Positions 1 through 7,561 of a DNA stretch of 64,000 nt are shown in pieces (the stretch's first letter is position 1; the number at the start of each line of letters is the position of its first letter). Below the pieces are notes generated by a model, which saw only the letters and a list, made by a program, of their open reading frames with translations, had not been told where the DNA came from and did not search any database. Source of the stretch: an uncultured Planctomycetota bacterium (GTDB lineage Bacteria > Planctomycetota > Phycisphaerae > UBA1845 > UTPLA1); assembly GCA_900696465.1 (NCBI GenBank), contig CAADGE010000027.1:186001-250000 (forward strand), read 5' to 3'. Made by a program: the position numbers and the translations under genes.

Positions 1-698
1 CGGCGCACGATGACGTGGTCCATGACCCGCTTCCAGTCGCCATCGTACTGCTTGAGCAGGTCGGCGTAGGTCCGGCGGCAGAAGGGATCAAGATCGCCAT
101 CGACGCTGATGCGCTGCTCGGGCGGCAGCGCTTCGTTGATCATGGCCAGCACTTCGCGGCGCGTTTCCCGCGGGATGAGCTTGAGCGGCTCCTCGTGCAT
201 GGGGCAGTCGATGATTTCGAATTCGCCGTTGTTGCGCGGGATGCGCCAGGAGAACGTGTACAGCGCGCCATCATCGATTCGCGAGTAGTACTCCATCCCC
301 TTCTTGAGCAGGCGGCAGATGGTGGACTTGGCCGAGCCGACGGGGCCGTGGAGCAGGAGGATTCGCCTTTCGGTGCCGTAGCCCTGCGCAGCGGATTTGA
401 AAAAGTCCACCAGTTGCATGAGGGACTTCTCCAATCCGAAGATGGCGTCTTCACCGTTGCCGATGGGGTCGGAGAAGAACTTGTAGCGGACGCAGTCCTG
501 GCGGAACTTGGTGAATCGCTCCGTGCCGAAGTGAAGGATCATGTCGTAGACACGTTGGAATGCGTTGCGTGCAACTTTGGGGTTGCGGGTGACGATATCG
601 AGGTAATCGTCGAAGCTTCCCTCCCAGTTGGCGTCGCGGAAGCCCTGCGGATCCTGCCGCTTGGTGATGAGTTCGACGATGGAGTTCTTGCTGATCAT
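1..698 (-). CDS. prkA: PrkA-family serine protein kinase, N-terminal part (cut by window edge)
   Basis: The first 232 codons of a PrkA-type kinase, whose family phosphorylates proteins on serine and is tied to stress and stationary phase. The reading frame is open to base 1, so the C-terminal kinase part lies outside. The visible N-terminal AAA-like domain carries the P-loop GPVGSAKST at about residues 113-121, which matches the PrkA family rather than generic AAA proteins. The ATG at 698-696 has an AGGAGCC Shine-Dalgarno 4-10 nt upstream. A near-consensus promoter (817-845) and a hairpin (766-783) lie in a leader of about 110 nt. The yeaH/spoVR partners usually found near prkA would lie off the left edge, so linkage cannot be tested here. 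Confidence 0.92.
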   Translation of the reverse strand, partial: MISKNSIVELITKRQDPQGFRDANWEGSFDDYLDIVTRNPKVARNAFQRVYDMILHFGTERFTKFRQDCVRYKFFSDPIGNGEDAIFGLEKSLMQLVDFFKSAAQGYGTERRILLLHGPVGSAKSTICRLLKKGMEYYSRIDDGALYTFSWRIPRNNGEFEIIDCPMHEEPLKLIPRETRREVLAMINEALPPEQRISVDGDLDPFCRRTYADLLKQYDGDWKRVMDHVIVR

Positions 699-765
699 CG
701 ATGGCTCCTGGGTGCCTGCGGCACGAATACTCAGATTCTGGCCCTCTGGGGACACCCCTTGATCG

Positions 766-783
766 GCGCGGCTATGGCCGCGC
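766..783 (-). promoter_or_regulatory. Hairpin in the prkA 5' leader
   Basis: Perfect 7-bp stem GCGCGGC/GCCGCGC with a TATG loop, between the predicted transcription start (about 810) and the prkA start codon (698). No T-run follows on either strand, so it is not a typical intrinsic terminator. It may be an mRNA stability or attenuation element. Confidence 0.4.
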
Positions 784-816
784 GTTCAGATAACAAAGTC
801 TGCAATACTTACCTGA

Positions 817-845
817 ATAATATCGGACTGCCGGTGTACTGTCAA
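817..845 (-). promoter_or_regulatory. Promoter of prkA
   Basis: On the minus strand a perfect -35 TTGACA (845-840) is followed after 17 nt by -10 TATTAT (822-817, 5/6 to consensus). This predicts a start near 810 and a leader of about 110 nt. It looks like a housekeeping sigma-70 promoter. Confidence 0.75.
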
Positions 846-1087
846 CCGCAATTCGTGCGTAACTTGTTTTCGCGCAAGTAGATAATGCTGCCACAATCGA
901 CCTTTCGCGTCTTCTGCATCCTGGCTGAGTCAACGCGAGGTGGGCAGTTCTCTACGCCCATCAGCAGCATGCGAGTCCATCGCAACTCTGACGACTCAAC
1001 GGCACCACCGGTTCGAGCGGATAACACGATTACGAGCAGGAACGAGCGCGCGTGCTGCGGGTCAGAAATCTCGTGGAAAGCGACGCC

Positions 1088-1801
1088 TCAGTTCTCGCAA
1101 TTGATGGGGGGCCAGGATCGTGCGCGAGTCGACTTGTCGCACAAGAGGTGGGCCTGTTCGCGGTACATCTCCAGCATCGCACACAGGCATTGCGCACGCT
1201 TGGCGACGCGGGGTTCTTCGAGGAACGTCTGTTTTTCTTCGCTGCACGGGAATACGGCGGCGGCAAGGACATCGAGCAAGTCGGAGAAACTCAGGTCGGG
1301 ACAATCAAAGAGTCCCAGCCAGTTGGCCTGGACTGCCAGTTCACGCAGGGGTGGCGAACTCAGGAGCCGCTTGAGATTCATGCGATAATTAAGCTCCACC
1401 TCACACGGCGCGGGCTGCGGGGCGATGGGTTCAAGTCGGGCCCGTCGATACTGGAGCTTATGGTTTTCATCGAGGATTCGTGCCCGGGTAAGACCCTGGA
1501 GAAGGAAGTTGTACCGGCCGTCGGGCAGGCGCTCTTCCCGTCGGATGCGTCCTACGCCGACGACGGAATGTATCTCCGCTTCGAGAGTGTGATACTTGGT
1601 TTCGTAACCGGGTTTGAGCAGGGCGATCCCGATAAGCCGACCGGATGTGAGGGCATCCTGGGTCATGACTCGGTAGCGGGGTTCGAAGACGTGGAGGGGG
1701 AGGATATGGCGCGGCATCAGTACCGCGTTGGGCAACGGGAAGATCGGTACCCACTGCGTCCAGTCAATCGAACCGTTCTGGCTCCCACCCTGCTGACTCA
1801 T
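1088..1801 (-). CDS. LON substrate-binding-domain protein (no protease domain)
   Basis: 237 aa resembling the N-terminal substrate-binding domain of Lon proteases as a stand-alone protein. Near the N-terminus it has the family pattern 'IFPLPNAVLMPRHILPLHVF..RYR'. The Lon AAA and Ser-Lys protease domains are absent. Stand-alone LON-domain proteins are common in bacteria and their role is not settled; substrate recognition or adaptor function is inferred. The start chosen is MSQQGG at 1801. It has no Shine-Dalgarno but a TACAAT -10 box ends 8 nt upstream, suggesting a leaderless mRNA. An upstream in-frame ATG at 1840 is the alternative. Confidence 0.82.
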   Translation of the reverse strand: MSQQGGSQNGSIDWTQWVPIFPLPNAVLMPRHILPLHVFEPRYRVMTQDALTSGRLIGIALLKPGYETKYHTLEAEIHSVVGVGRIRREERLPDGRYNFLLQGLTRARILDENHKLQYRRARLEPIAPQPAPCEVELNYRMNLKRLLSSPPLRELAVQANWLGLFDCPDLSFSDLLDVLAAAVFPCSEEKQTFLEEPRVAKRAQCLCAMLEMYREQAHLLCDKSTRARSWPPINCEN

Positions 1802-2629
1802 GCGGAGGGATTGTAGCCGGCTTGAAACCCATCGCCACAAACAGGCCGGACGGGGCGGGGCGACTTGGGCCGCAGGATCGGGGGCGGTATGGCAGCCCGG
1901 TGTCGCCAGGATCCGAATAGAGAGGCACTCATTTCGGATGCGAGGGCTCGCAGATTTTCGGGGAGAGTTGGGACCCTAGGCCGTGTGACCATGCCCGGTC
2001 GTGCAGACGGTTCATCGCAGGACACTTGGCGAAGGAGCAACGGTGTCGAGAGTTCGGGCAGGGGTCACCCGGAGCAACACGGCAGGCAAGGATTGCCAAT
2101 TTTCAGGCGCGAGTTGAGGCGGGCGATTGCACTTTCGAATGACCTCCCGCTGGGTCTTAAGGCAGTTTATCAGTATTGCGGCGAGGGGTTGAACGTGGGC
2201 GACCGCGATATCAGTCCTGCCGCGCGGTATCGCGTTTACAAATCAGTGACAGAGCGCTCGGAGGTGAGCGCCAAAAATGCAAACAAACTTAATAAAGAAC
2301 GGCATGTTTCGCTTGTAACGATTGTGAGGTTCCGCCGATGAGAGTGATCGTTTCCATGCAGCGACATTCGTTCGCCGCAGATGGAAGCGAAGTGGAAGAG
2401 TTCGGTTACCTGGCGCGAGTGATCGATGCAATCGGACCATTCTGGTGCGAGCGACATGCCCTTCATGACCGGCGGGCGCGTCCCGTTCAGGTCTCTCGCG
2501 GGCGATGCCCGTGTGTCTTCGACGTTCATAATCGCGGTACGTCTAAGTCGTGGACGTGTGTTTCACGACGACGGCAGGAGCCACGACGCCGCCGCGAGGC
2601 GAGTTGCCAATGGCAAGGAGTAAGCAGCT
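1802..2629. other. Long gene-poor region upstream of the NP-repeat gene
   Basis: 828 bp without a gene I can support. Frames of 60-160 codons exist on both strands, but they overlap each other and lack ribosome sites or motifs. An AT-rich patch near 2270-2300 (AACTTAATAAAG) stands out against the GC-rich surroundings and could be regulatory. No clear -35/-10 pair for the downstream gene was found. Confidence 0.45.
1810..1815 (-). promoter_or_regulatory. -10 element of the LON-domain gene (leaderless arrangement)
   Basis: TACAAT on the minus strand (5/6 to TATAAT) ends 8 nt before the ATG at 1801, which places transcription start within about 2 nt of the start codon. The -35 region is weak (TTGTGG-like at 19 nt). 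Confidence 0.45.
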
Positions 2630-4183
2630 ATGTTTAACCCATTCGGATTTCAGGGAGGTACGGCCACCCTCGATCCCCAGTCACCCGGGATGAACGGGCA
2701 GACCCGAATCGCGGAAGCGATGAACGGCTTTGCCCCGAACACAACCGGTTACCCGAACTACGCGGCGGCCGGTTTCGTGCAACCGAACTATGCGAACGTG
2801 CCCTACGGCGTAAACACGACACCGTTCGTGAACTTCGCCGCAACGCAGACGGCGGCAGGTATTCCGCAGAACATCGGTACGCCCGGCTACACGCCGTACG
2901 TTCAGCCGTTTCCCTGCCCGACGACGCCGGTGAACTATGCTTCGCCGATTCCCGCCGGCATGCCGTACAACCCCTACGCGGCACCGGTGAACTTCGGCAC
3001 GCCGTTCGGTTCTCCGACGAATCCCTTCGTCAACAACTTCCCGGTTCATCCGTGGATTCAGGCCGGCATTCCGGTTCCCCATGCGTTCGCCGGTTTCAAC
3101 CCGGTCGGTGCCTTCCCGGCATACGGCACGAATCCCTTTGTGGGCATCCCCGCGGCGACACCGTTTGCCGGCGCCTGGCCGACCAACCCCTTCGTGCAGC
3201 CCGGTATCAACCCTTTCTGCGGCATCCCGACGATTCACCCGATCACGGGGCAGCCGATCGTGAATCCCTTTTCTCCGATCGGTGGCGGCTTCAACACGCC
3301 GGTCTGGGGCCTCAATAACCCGATGGCGACTCCGTACAGCGTCAATCCGATGGCACTCACGCCGTTCGTGAATCCGTCGATCGGTTTCCGCAATGCCTTT
3401 GGCCAGCCGGTCGTGAATCCGTGGTCCAATCCCTGGCTGTGCGGCATCAACCCGATGACTCCGGGGTTTTACTCCCCTTTTTTCTCCAGCCCGGTGATCC
3501 CCACGGGCCAGTTCCTGCCGTCGGTCGCAAATCCCTTCGCGGTCAATCCCGTCGGCGTGCATCCGTTCGGAACTCTTCCGCAGGGAATCGCGCCGCTGGG
3601 AACGCATCCCGCGGGTCTTCCGTTCGTCGCGGGTCCGCTCGGCGGCCAGTTCGGAAATCTTCCGTTCGGCGCCGGCATTGACCCGGTGACCTACAACTAT
3701 CTCTGCAACCTGGCCTGCTGCAATCAGCCGGGTTCGTGCTTCTCGCCGATGGGCTTCGGCGGCTACTCTCCGCTGGGCAACCTCAACCCGATCATCGCGG
3801 CTCGAATGGGCTTGGGCATCAATCCCTGGTCATCGATCGGATCGTTCAACCCGACGGCTGCATGGTCGACGCAGCCCACCTTCGGCGCTTTCGGCGGTGC
3901 GACGAATCCCTGGTTCGGCGGCATTCAGTATCCATGGACCAGCGGCATCAACCCGTTCTTCGCGGCCAATCCGCTGAGCAACTCATTCTTCACGGCGTGG
4001 AATAATCCGATCGCTTCGATCGGTTATCCGAACCTGCTGAACCCCTTCTGCGGTCCGACGGGCTGCACGATCCCCGGTGCGACGATGCCCTGGAGCGGTT
4101 CGAACGGATCGGGCTTCGGAAGCTTCGGCACGCCGAGCGTGTTTTCGAGCGTGAGTTCGTGCTGGCCGACCAACTGCAACTGA
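2630..4183 (+). CDS. Low-complexity Asn-Pro-rich repeat protein, function unknown
   Basis: 517 aa that I do not recognise. It is a degenerate repeat built around Asn-Pro followed by an aromatic or hydrophobic residue: nine NPF, four NPW and three NPM, about two dozen NP dipeptides in all, often as '(T/I/V)NPF(V/C)GIP'. By my count there are only about six Asp/Glu/Arg/Lys residues and no lysine. Gly, Ile, Thr, Ala and Phe are abundant, and there are about 11 Cys. No signal peptide or membrane segment is visible. An AGGAGTAAG Shine-Dalgarno precedes the ATG. The next gene starts 65 nt downstream, so the two are probably co-transcribed. A self-assembling or structural protein is one guess; nothing in the sequence proves it. 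Confidence 0.8.
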   Translation: MFNPFGFQGGTATLDPQSPGMNGQTRIAEAMNGFAPNTTGYPNYAAAGFVQPNYANVPYGVNTTPFVNFAATQTAAGIPQNIGTPGYTPYVQPFPCPTTPVNYASPIPAGMPYNPYAAPVNFGTPFGSPTNPFVNNFPVHPWIQAGIPVPHAFAGFNPVGAFPAYGTNPFVGIPAATPFAGAWPTNPFVQPGINPFCGIPTIHPITGQPIVNPFSPIGGGFNTPVWGLNNPMATPYSVNPMALTPFVNPSIGFRNAFGQPVVNPWSNPWLCGINPMTPGFYSPFFSSPVIPTGQFLPSVANPFAVNPVGVHPFGTLPQGIAPLGTHPAGLPFVAGPLGGQFGNLPFGAGIDPVTYNYLCNLACCNQPGSCFSPMGFGGYSPLGNLNPIIAARMGLGINPWSSIGSFNPTAAWSTQPTFGAFGGATNPWFGGIQYPWTSGINPFFAANPLSNSFFTAWNNPIASIGYPNLLNPFCGPTGCTIPGATMPWSGSNGSGFGSFGTPSVFSSVSSCWPTNCN

Positions 4184-4248
4184 CGCAGCGGTCGAAGCAA
4201 GTTTCTCCGGGAATAGATGACGGGTGATGCCCGAGAAGGATGCGCACG

Positions 4249-5838
4249 ATGAACTGTATCAGGCAGAGACTGGTAAGTCTTCAGAATCGCGCGCGACATC
4301 TGCAGACGAGTCTGCGGCGCTGGTCGTTGTATGACGACGGCGTGTCGCGCGAGATGAAGGAAGACCTGCTGGCACGATTCACTCCGGCGGAAGAGACGAC
4401 GTTTGAGTCTGACCTGGAGCTTACCAAGGCACGGCTGCGGCCGGTCTCGGTGCAGCTCAAGACCGTTTCCCGCTGGTACGACTACGTTCTAGATCAGGTC
4501 AGCGAGCAGCTTGATCGCGCTCGCGGCCTGCTGGACCAGGGCCGTCCGCAGGAGGCCATGACGGTCCTGAACGATGTGGAAACACGGATGCTGATCCCGA
4601 ACGAACAGACGCTCGGGTATGTCTTCCGCACGTTTCGACAACACACCAGCCACGAGTTTCATCAGAAGCTTTCGACGATCGACGCAATTCTCCGCGATCT
4701 GTACCTGCCGACGGCGAAGCTCGCGCACCAGCGCGGGCTGTTGCCGCGGGAATGCCTCTCACGTACGCCGCTGGCTTACATCACCGATGTGCCCGACGGA
4801 GAGGTTACCTGGCGGCAGCACGTACAGCACGCGGTCAACGTCGGACGCCGGATTCCGATGTCGCTGATGGCGATTCCTCGGAAGTATGTGGCCCAGCCGT
4901 GGAACCTCGTCGCTCTGGCGCACGAAGTGGGGCTGTGTCTGTATGCCGAGTTGGACCTCGGCTGGGAAATCGCTTCGAAGCTTCAGACGGAATCGAACAG
5001 CGCGGGCGTCAGTCCGCAAACGGCTCCCGTATGGGCCCGCTGGCACGCGACGCTGTTCGCTGACGTCTTCGGCACGTTGAAGCTGGGTCCGTCGTACGTC
5101 AGCGGAATGATCGAGCTGCTCGGCGGAGACTCGCTCTCCACGGTTTCGTTCGCGCCGACGACGAACGTGCCTCCTGCCTATCTGCGCTGGCACGTCATGC
5201 TTCAGACGCTGGGGCTGATGAAGTTCAGCGACCCGGCGCGAGAACTGTTCAACCAGGTGCACCTGCTGTGTGGCGATCCGAATCAGATCGCCATGCGGCT
5301 GGGACCAACGTGGATGCAGCTCGGCAATGAGTGCCGGGCAATCGCGGGGCTGATCGCGCTTTCACCTTGCCAGAAGCTCGGTGGCGCTCGCGTGGTGGAC
5401 GTTGCCCAGCCGTTTACGGCGACTGAGTTCAACACGGCCATGAAGGTGAAGGACCTGCTCCTGGCCGGGGACGAGTCCTGCTCGTCAGATGATGCCTTCA
5501 CCTGGGCCGAGCCGCTGCACCATACGCCGACGCCGACGCACATCGCACTGGCGGGGTTGCGGGCTGCATACGACGCTACGGTCGATTTTGAGACATCGCG
5601 CCGGCTGTGGATCCGCTTCTGGTGTCTGGAGCAGTATCTGACCGGCAGCACCGATCAGACGCGCGAGAAGGAAGACCGTGAATTCGCCCCGGGCGACGCG
5701 GTACTCAAGCAGATCGCACTGCACTCGATGCCGTCGATGGCCCTGCAGGGGGCCGGTGCGCAGAGCTGGAGCTATGCGCCGACCGGTCCGGCCGTGGCGA
5801 TGATGCCCAACGCGGCAATCGCGCCGGCCATGTCGTAG
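4249..5838 (+). CDS. Metallopeptidase-like protein with a degenerate HEXXH site, function unknown
   Basis: 529 aa. The N-terminal third is helical and Arg/Glu/Gln-rich. A central segment reads 'ALAHEVGLCLYAELDLGWE' (about residues 223-241), then 'WARWHATLFADVFGTLKLGP' near 263. This resembles gluzincin layouts where HEXXH is followed by W..E.FAD.FG, but the second His is Leu (HEVGL) and the expected Glu before LFAD is Thr. Catalysis is therefore doubtful. The ATG at 4249 is preferred because AGAAGGA (4234-4240) sits 8 nt upstream; the ATG at 4240 overlaps that site. It follows the NP-repeat gene by 65 nt and ends at a strong terminator, so the pair forms one unit. The family is unknown to me. 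Confidence 0.75.
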   Translation: MNCIRQRLVSLQNRARHLQTSLRRWSLYDDGVSREMKEDLLARFTPAEETTFESDLELTKARLRPVSVQLKTVSRWYDYVLDQVSEQLDRARGLLDQGRPQEAMTVLNDVETRMLIPNEQTLGYVFRTFRQHTSHEFHQKLSTIDAILRDLYLPTAKLAHQRGLLPRECLSRTPLAYITDVPDGEVTWRQHVQHAVNVGRRIPMSLMAIPRKYVAQPWNLVALAHEVGLCLYAELDLGWEIASKLQTESNSAGVSPQTAPVWARWHATLFADVFGTLKLGPSYVSGMIELLGGDSLSTVSFAPTTNVPPAYLRWHVMLQTLGLMKFSDPARELFNQVHLLCGDPNQIAMRLGPTWMQLGNECRAIAGLIALSPCQKLGGARVVDVAQPFTATEFNTAMKVKDLLLAGDESCSSDDAFTWAEPLHHTPTPTHIALAGLRAAYDATVDFETSRRLWIRFWCLEQYLTGSTDQTREKEDREFAPGDAVLKQIALHSMPSMALQGAGAQSWSYAPTGPAVAMMPNAAIAPAMS

Positions 5839-5853
5839 TCGACATCACCCACG

Positions 5854-5957
5854 CCGCGTGCCGCCTGCGGCGGCTTGTCGCATGCACACGCGGCGGCTTT
5901 TGAATTTTTGGCGTACCCCGTCGGTCGTGAACACGCGGCCGGCGGGGTTTTTATTTT
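5854..5957 (+). terminator. Tandem hairpins with intrinsic terminator after the NP-repeat unit
   Basis: The downstream hairpin is CCCCGTCGG (5916-5924) pairing with CCGGCGGGG (5939-5947, one G-U), directly followed by TTTTTATTTT (5948-5957): a textbook intrinsic terminator. An upstream structure pairs CCGCGTG near 5855 with CACGCGG near 5886 around a GCCGC/GCGGC stem and is followed by CTTTT, possibly a first terminator. Confidence 0.85.
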
Positions 5958-6358
5958 AGGGTGGTTGTGAAAAGCCAAGATGAGAAACTGGCGATGGGAG
6001 GGGGTTTGCAGGATGTTGATCGGGCATCGAGAAGCTGGGCCGTCGGGTTGCAGAGGGCCGCCCCGAATTTTCGATTTCTTCCTTCACATCCGGCACGGAA
6101 TGTTATACTTACCTGCACGGGCAGGGAGGAATCACAGAAAGGTGCCATCTGTTTCGCGTGTGTGTGCGCCGTAGTGCGCTGAAGTAATGTGCATACACGC
6201 GACCACTAACTCGCGCCAGTGTATCACAAGCGTGATAGTCCGTGATCAGATCAAACGGACTTGAACCGCAACCGAATGGCCCGTGCGTATCTTGTCGCCT
6301 TCTTCGACGCCCCGCGCGGACGGTCTTAACTACCTCGCTTTCAGAAGGGAATCCACGA
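5958..6358. other. Intergenic region upstream of the propeller gene
   Basis: About 400 bp with no supported gene. It has a possible promoter (-35 TTCACA 6083-6088, -10 TATACT 6104-6109, spacing only 15) and a short palindrome TATCAC-AAGC-GTGATA at 6222-6237, about 120 bp before the gene start, which could be an operator. Confidence 0.4.
6083..6109 (+). promoter_or_regulatory. Possible promoter of the YWTD propeller gene
   Basis: TTCACA and TATACT are each 5/6 to consensus but separated by only 15 nt, which is suboptimal. The predicted leader is about 240 nt. Confidence 0.35.
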
Positions 6359-7537
6359 ATGCTGATAGGAATCGTCCACAGGCCGGTCCATGTTGCGATG
6401 GTCCTCGTGCTCATGATCCTCAGTCGATCTGACCCGGCTGCCATGGCGCAGGATTGCGACGGCAACGGCGTGCCGGATGCGATCGACATGGCGGGCCGCG
6501 TGTACTGGACGGAGAACGATGCGCTGAAAGTCCAGCGGTCGCAGCTCGACGGCGCCAACGTGGAGGACCTTGTGACGATGGGATTGATGAGTCCCGAAGG
6601 CATTGCCGTGGACCAGGCGGCCGGGAAGATGTACTGGACGGATCAGTCGACGAAAAAAGTCCAGCGAGCCAACCTGGATGGAACCGGCGTTCAGGACCTC
6701 GTATCCTCCGGTCTGATGTCACCGTACGGCCTCGCGCTGGATGTCGCGGCGGGCAAGGTGTATTGGGTGGACAACGGCGTCAAGAAGATTCAGCGGGCCA
6801 ATCTGGACGGTTCAAACGTCGAGACCATCCACACGGCCGCAATGGGCGACCTACGCGGTCTCGACGTCGATCCTGCGGGTGGAAAGATCTATTGGGTGGA
6901 TAACAACGGCAAGATACTCCGCGCCAATCTCAACGGCACGAGCGTCGAAAACCTTGTGACGACGGGGCTGATGAATCCCTCGGACATCGCCGTTGACCCG
7001 GCGGGCGGCAAGATCTACTGGACCGACTGGGGCAGTCAGAAGATACAACGGGCAAACCTGAACGGCACAGGCGTGGAGGACCTGGTCACGACGGGGTTGA
7101 ACTTTCCGGTCGGTATCGCCCTGGACCTGGGCACCGGCAGGATGTACTGGACCGACAATGGCGACCGAACCATCATGCGTGCCAATCTGAACGGCGGCAA
7201 CGTTCAAGCCATGGTCAACATGGGCCTGGACGGACCGGAGTACATCGCCATCGCGGCGCCACGACCGGACACCGACGGCGACGGCGTGATGGACGATTGC
7301 GACGGGTGCCCGAATGATCCGGCCAAGAGCGAGCTGGGCGCGTGCGGTTGCGGTCAGCCGGATGCAGACCTGAACGGCGACGGCGTGATCGATTGTCTGG
7401 TATCGACGAACATGATGGATACCAACGGTGTGTGCTGCGCACCGAATGCAATGCCAACGGTCGGTCTGATTCTGCCGATGGTCATGATTGGCTGGAAGTA
7501 CCGGCGCTCGCGAGGATTCGCTGGCAACAAGCCCTAG
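6359..7537 (+). CDS. Secreted six-bladed YWTD beta-propeller protein with C-terminal anchor
   Basis: 392 aa. An N-terminal signal peptide ends near AAMAQ, followed by a Ca-binding-type stretch DCDGNGVPDAID. Six YWTD-class blades follow (VYWTE, MYWTD, VYWVD, IYWVD, IYWTD, MYWTD), each with 'RANLDG' strands, matching the six blades of LDL-receptor-type propellers. A thrombospondin-3-like motif comes next (DTDGDGVMDDCDG... DLNGDGVIDC). The end has a short hydrophobic segment (VGLILPMVMIGW) and a basic tail (KYRRSRG), like C-terminal sorting signals. The start at 6359 is set by AGAAGGGA 9-16 nt upstream; a longer frame from 6242 lacks a signal peptide. Probable role is an extracellular binding scaffold; the ligand is unknown. 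Confidence 0.85.
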   Translation: MLIGIVHRPVHVAMVLVLMILSRSDPAAMAQDCDGNGVPDAIDMAGRVYWTENDALKVQRSQLDGANVEDLVTMGLMSPEGIAVDQAAGKMYWTDQSTKKVQRANLDGTGVQDLVSSGLMSPYGLALDVAAGKVYWVDNGVKKIQRANLDGSNVETIHTAAMGDLRGLDVDPAGGKIYWVDNNGKILRANLNGTSVENLVTTGLMNPSDIAVDPAGGKIYWTDWGSQKIQRANLNGTGVEDLVTTGLNFPVGIALDLGTGRMYWTDNGDRTIMRANLNGGNVQAMVNMGLDGPEYIAIAAPRPDTDGDGVMDDCDGCPNDPAKSELGACGCGQPDADLNGDGVIDCLVSTNMMDTNGVCCAPNAMPTVGLILPMVMIGWKYRRSRGFAGNKP

Positions 7538-7561
7538 AAATTCGTATCGTCTTACCCCATC

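Larger units (their letters stand above)
699..1087. other. Intergenic region between prkA and the LON-domain gene
   Basis: This 389-bp stretch holds the prkA promoter and leader hairpin. The part from about 850 to 1087 shows no convincing gene. A 61-codon minus-strand frame (842-1027) has no Shine-Dalgarno, no recognisable motif, and a 3' end overlapping the prkA -35 box. Confidence 0.5.

Noticed and set aside
15-881. Long plus-strand reading frame over the left edge
   Set aside because: It is antisense to prkA, whose P-loop and ribosome site are clear; the plus frame has no motif.
842-1027. 61-codon minus-strand frame between prkA and the LON gene
   Set aside because: No ribosome site or motif, and its end overlaps the prkA -35 box.
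1865-2341. 158-codon plus-strand frame
   Set aside because: Arg-rich shadow-like composition, no ribosome site, no recognisable domain.
2236-2529. 97-codon minus-strand frame
   Set aside because: Overlaps other random frames; no start signal or motif.
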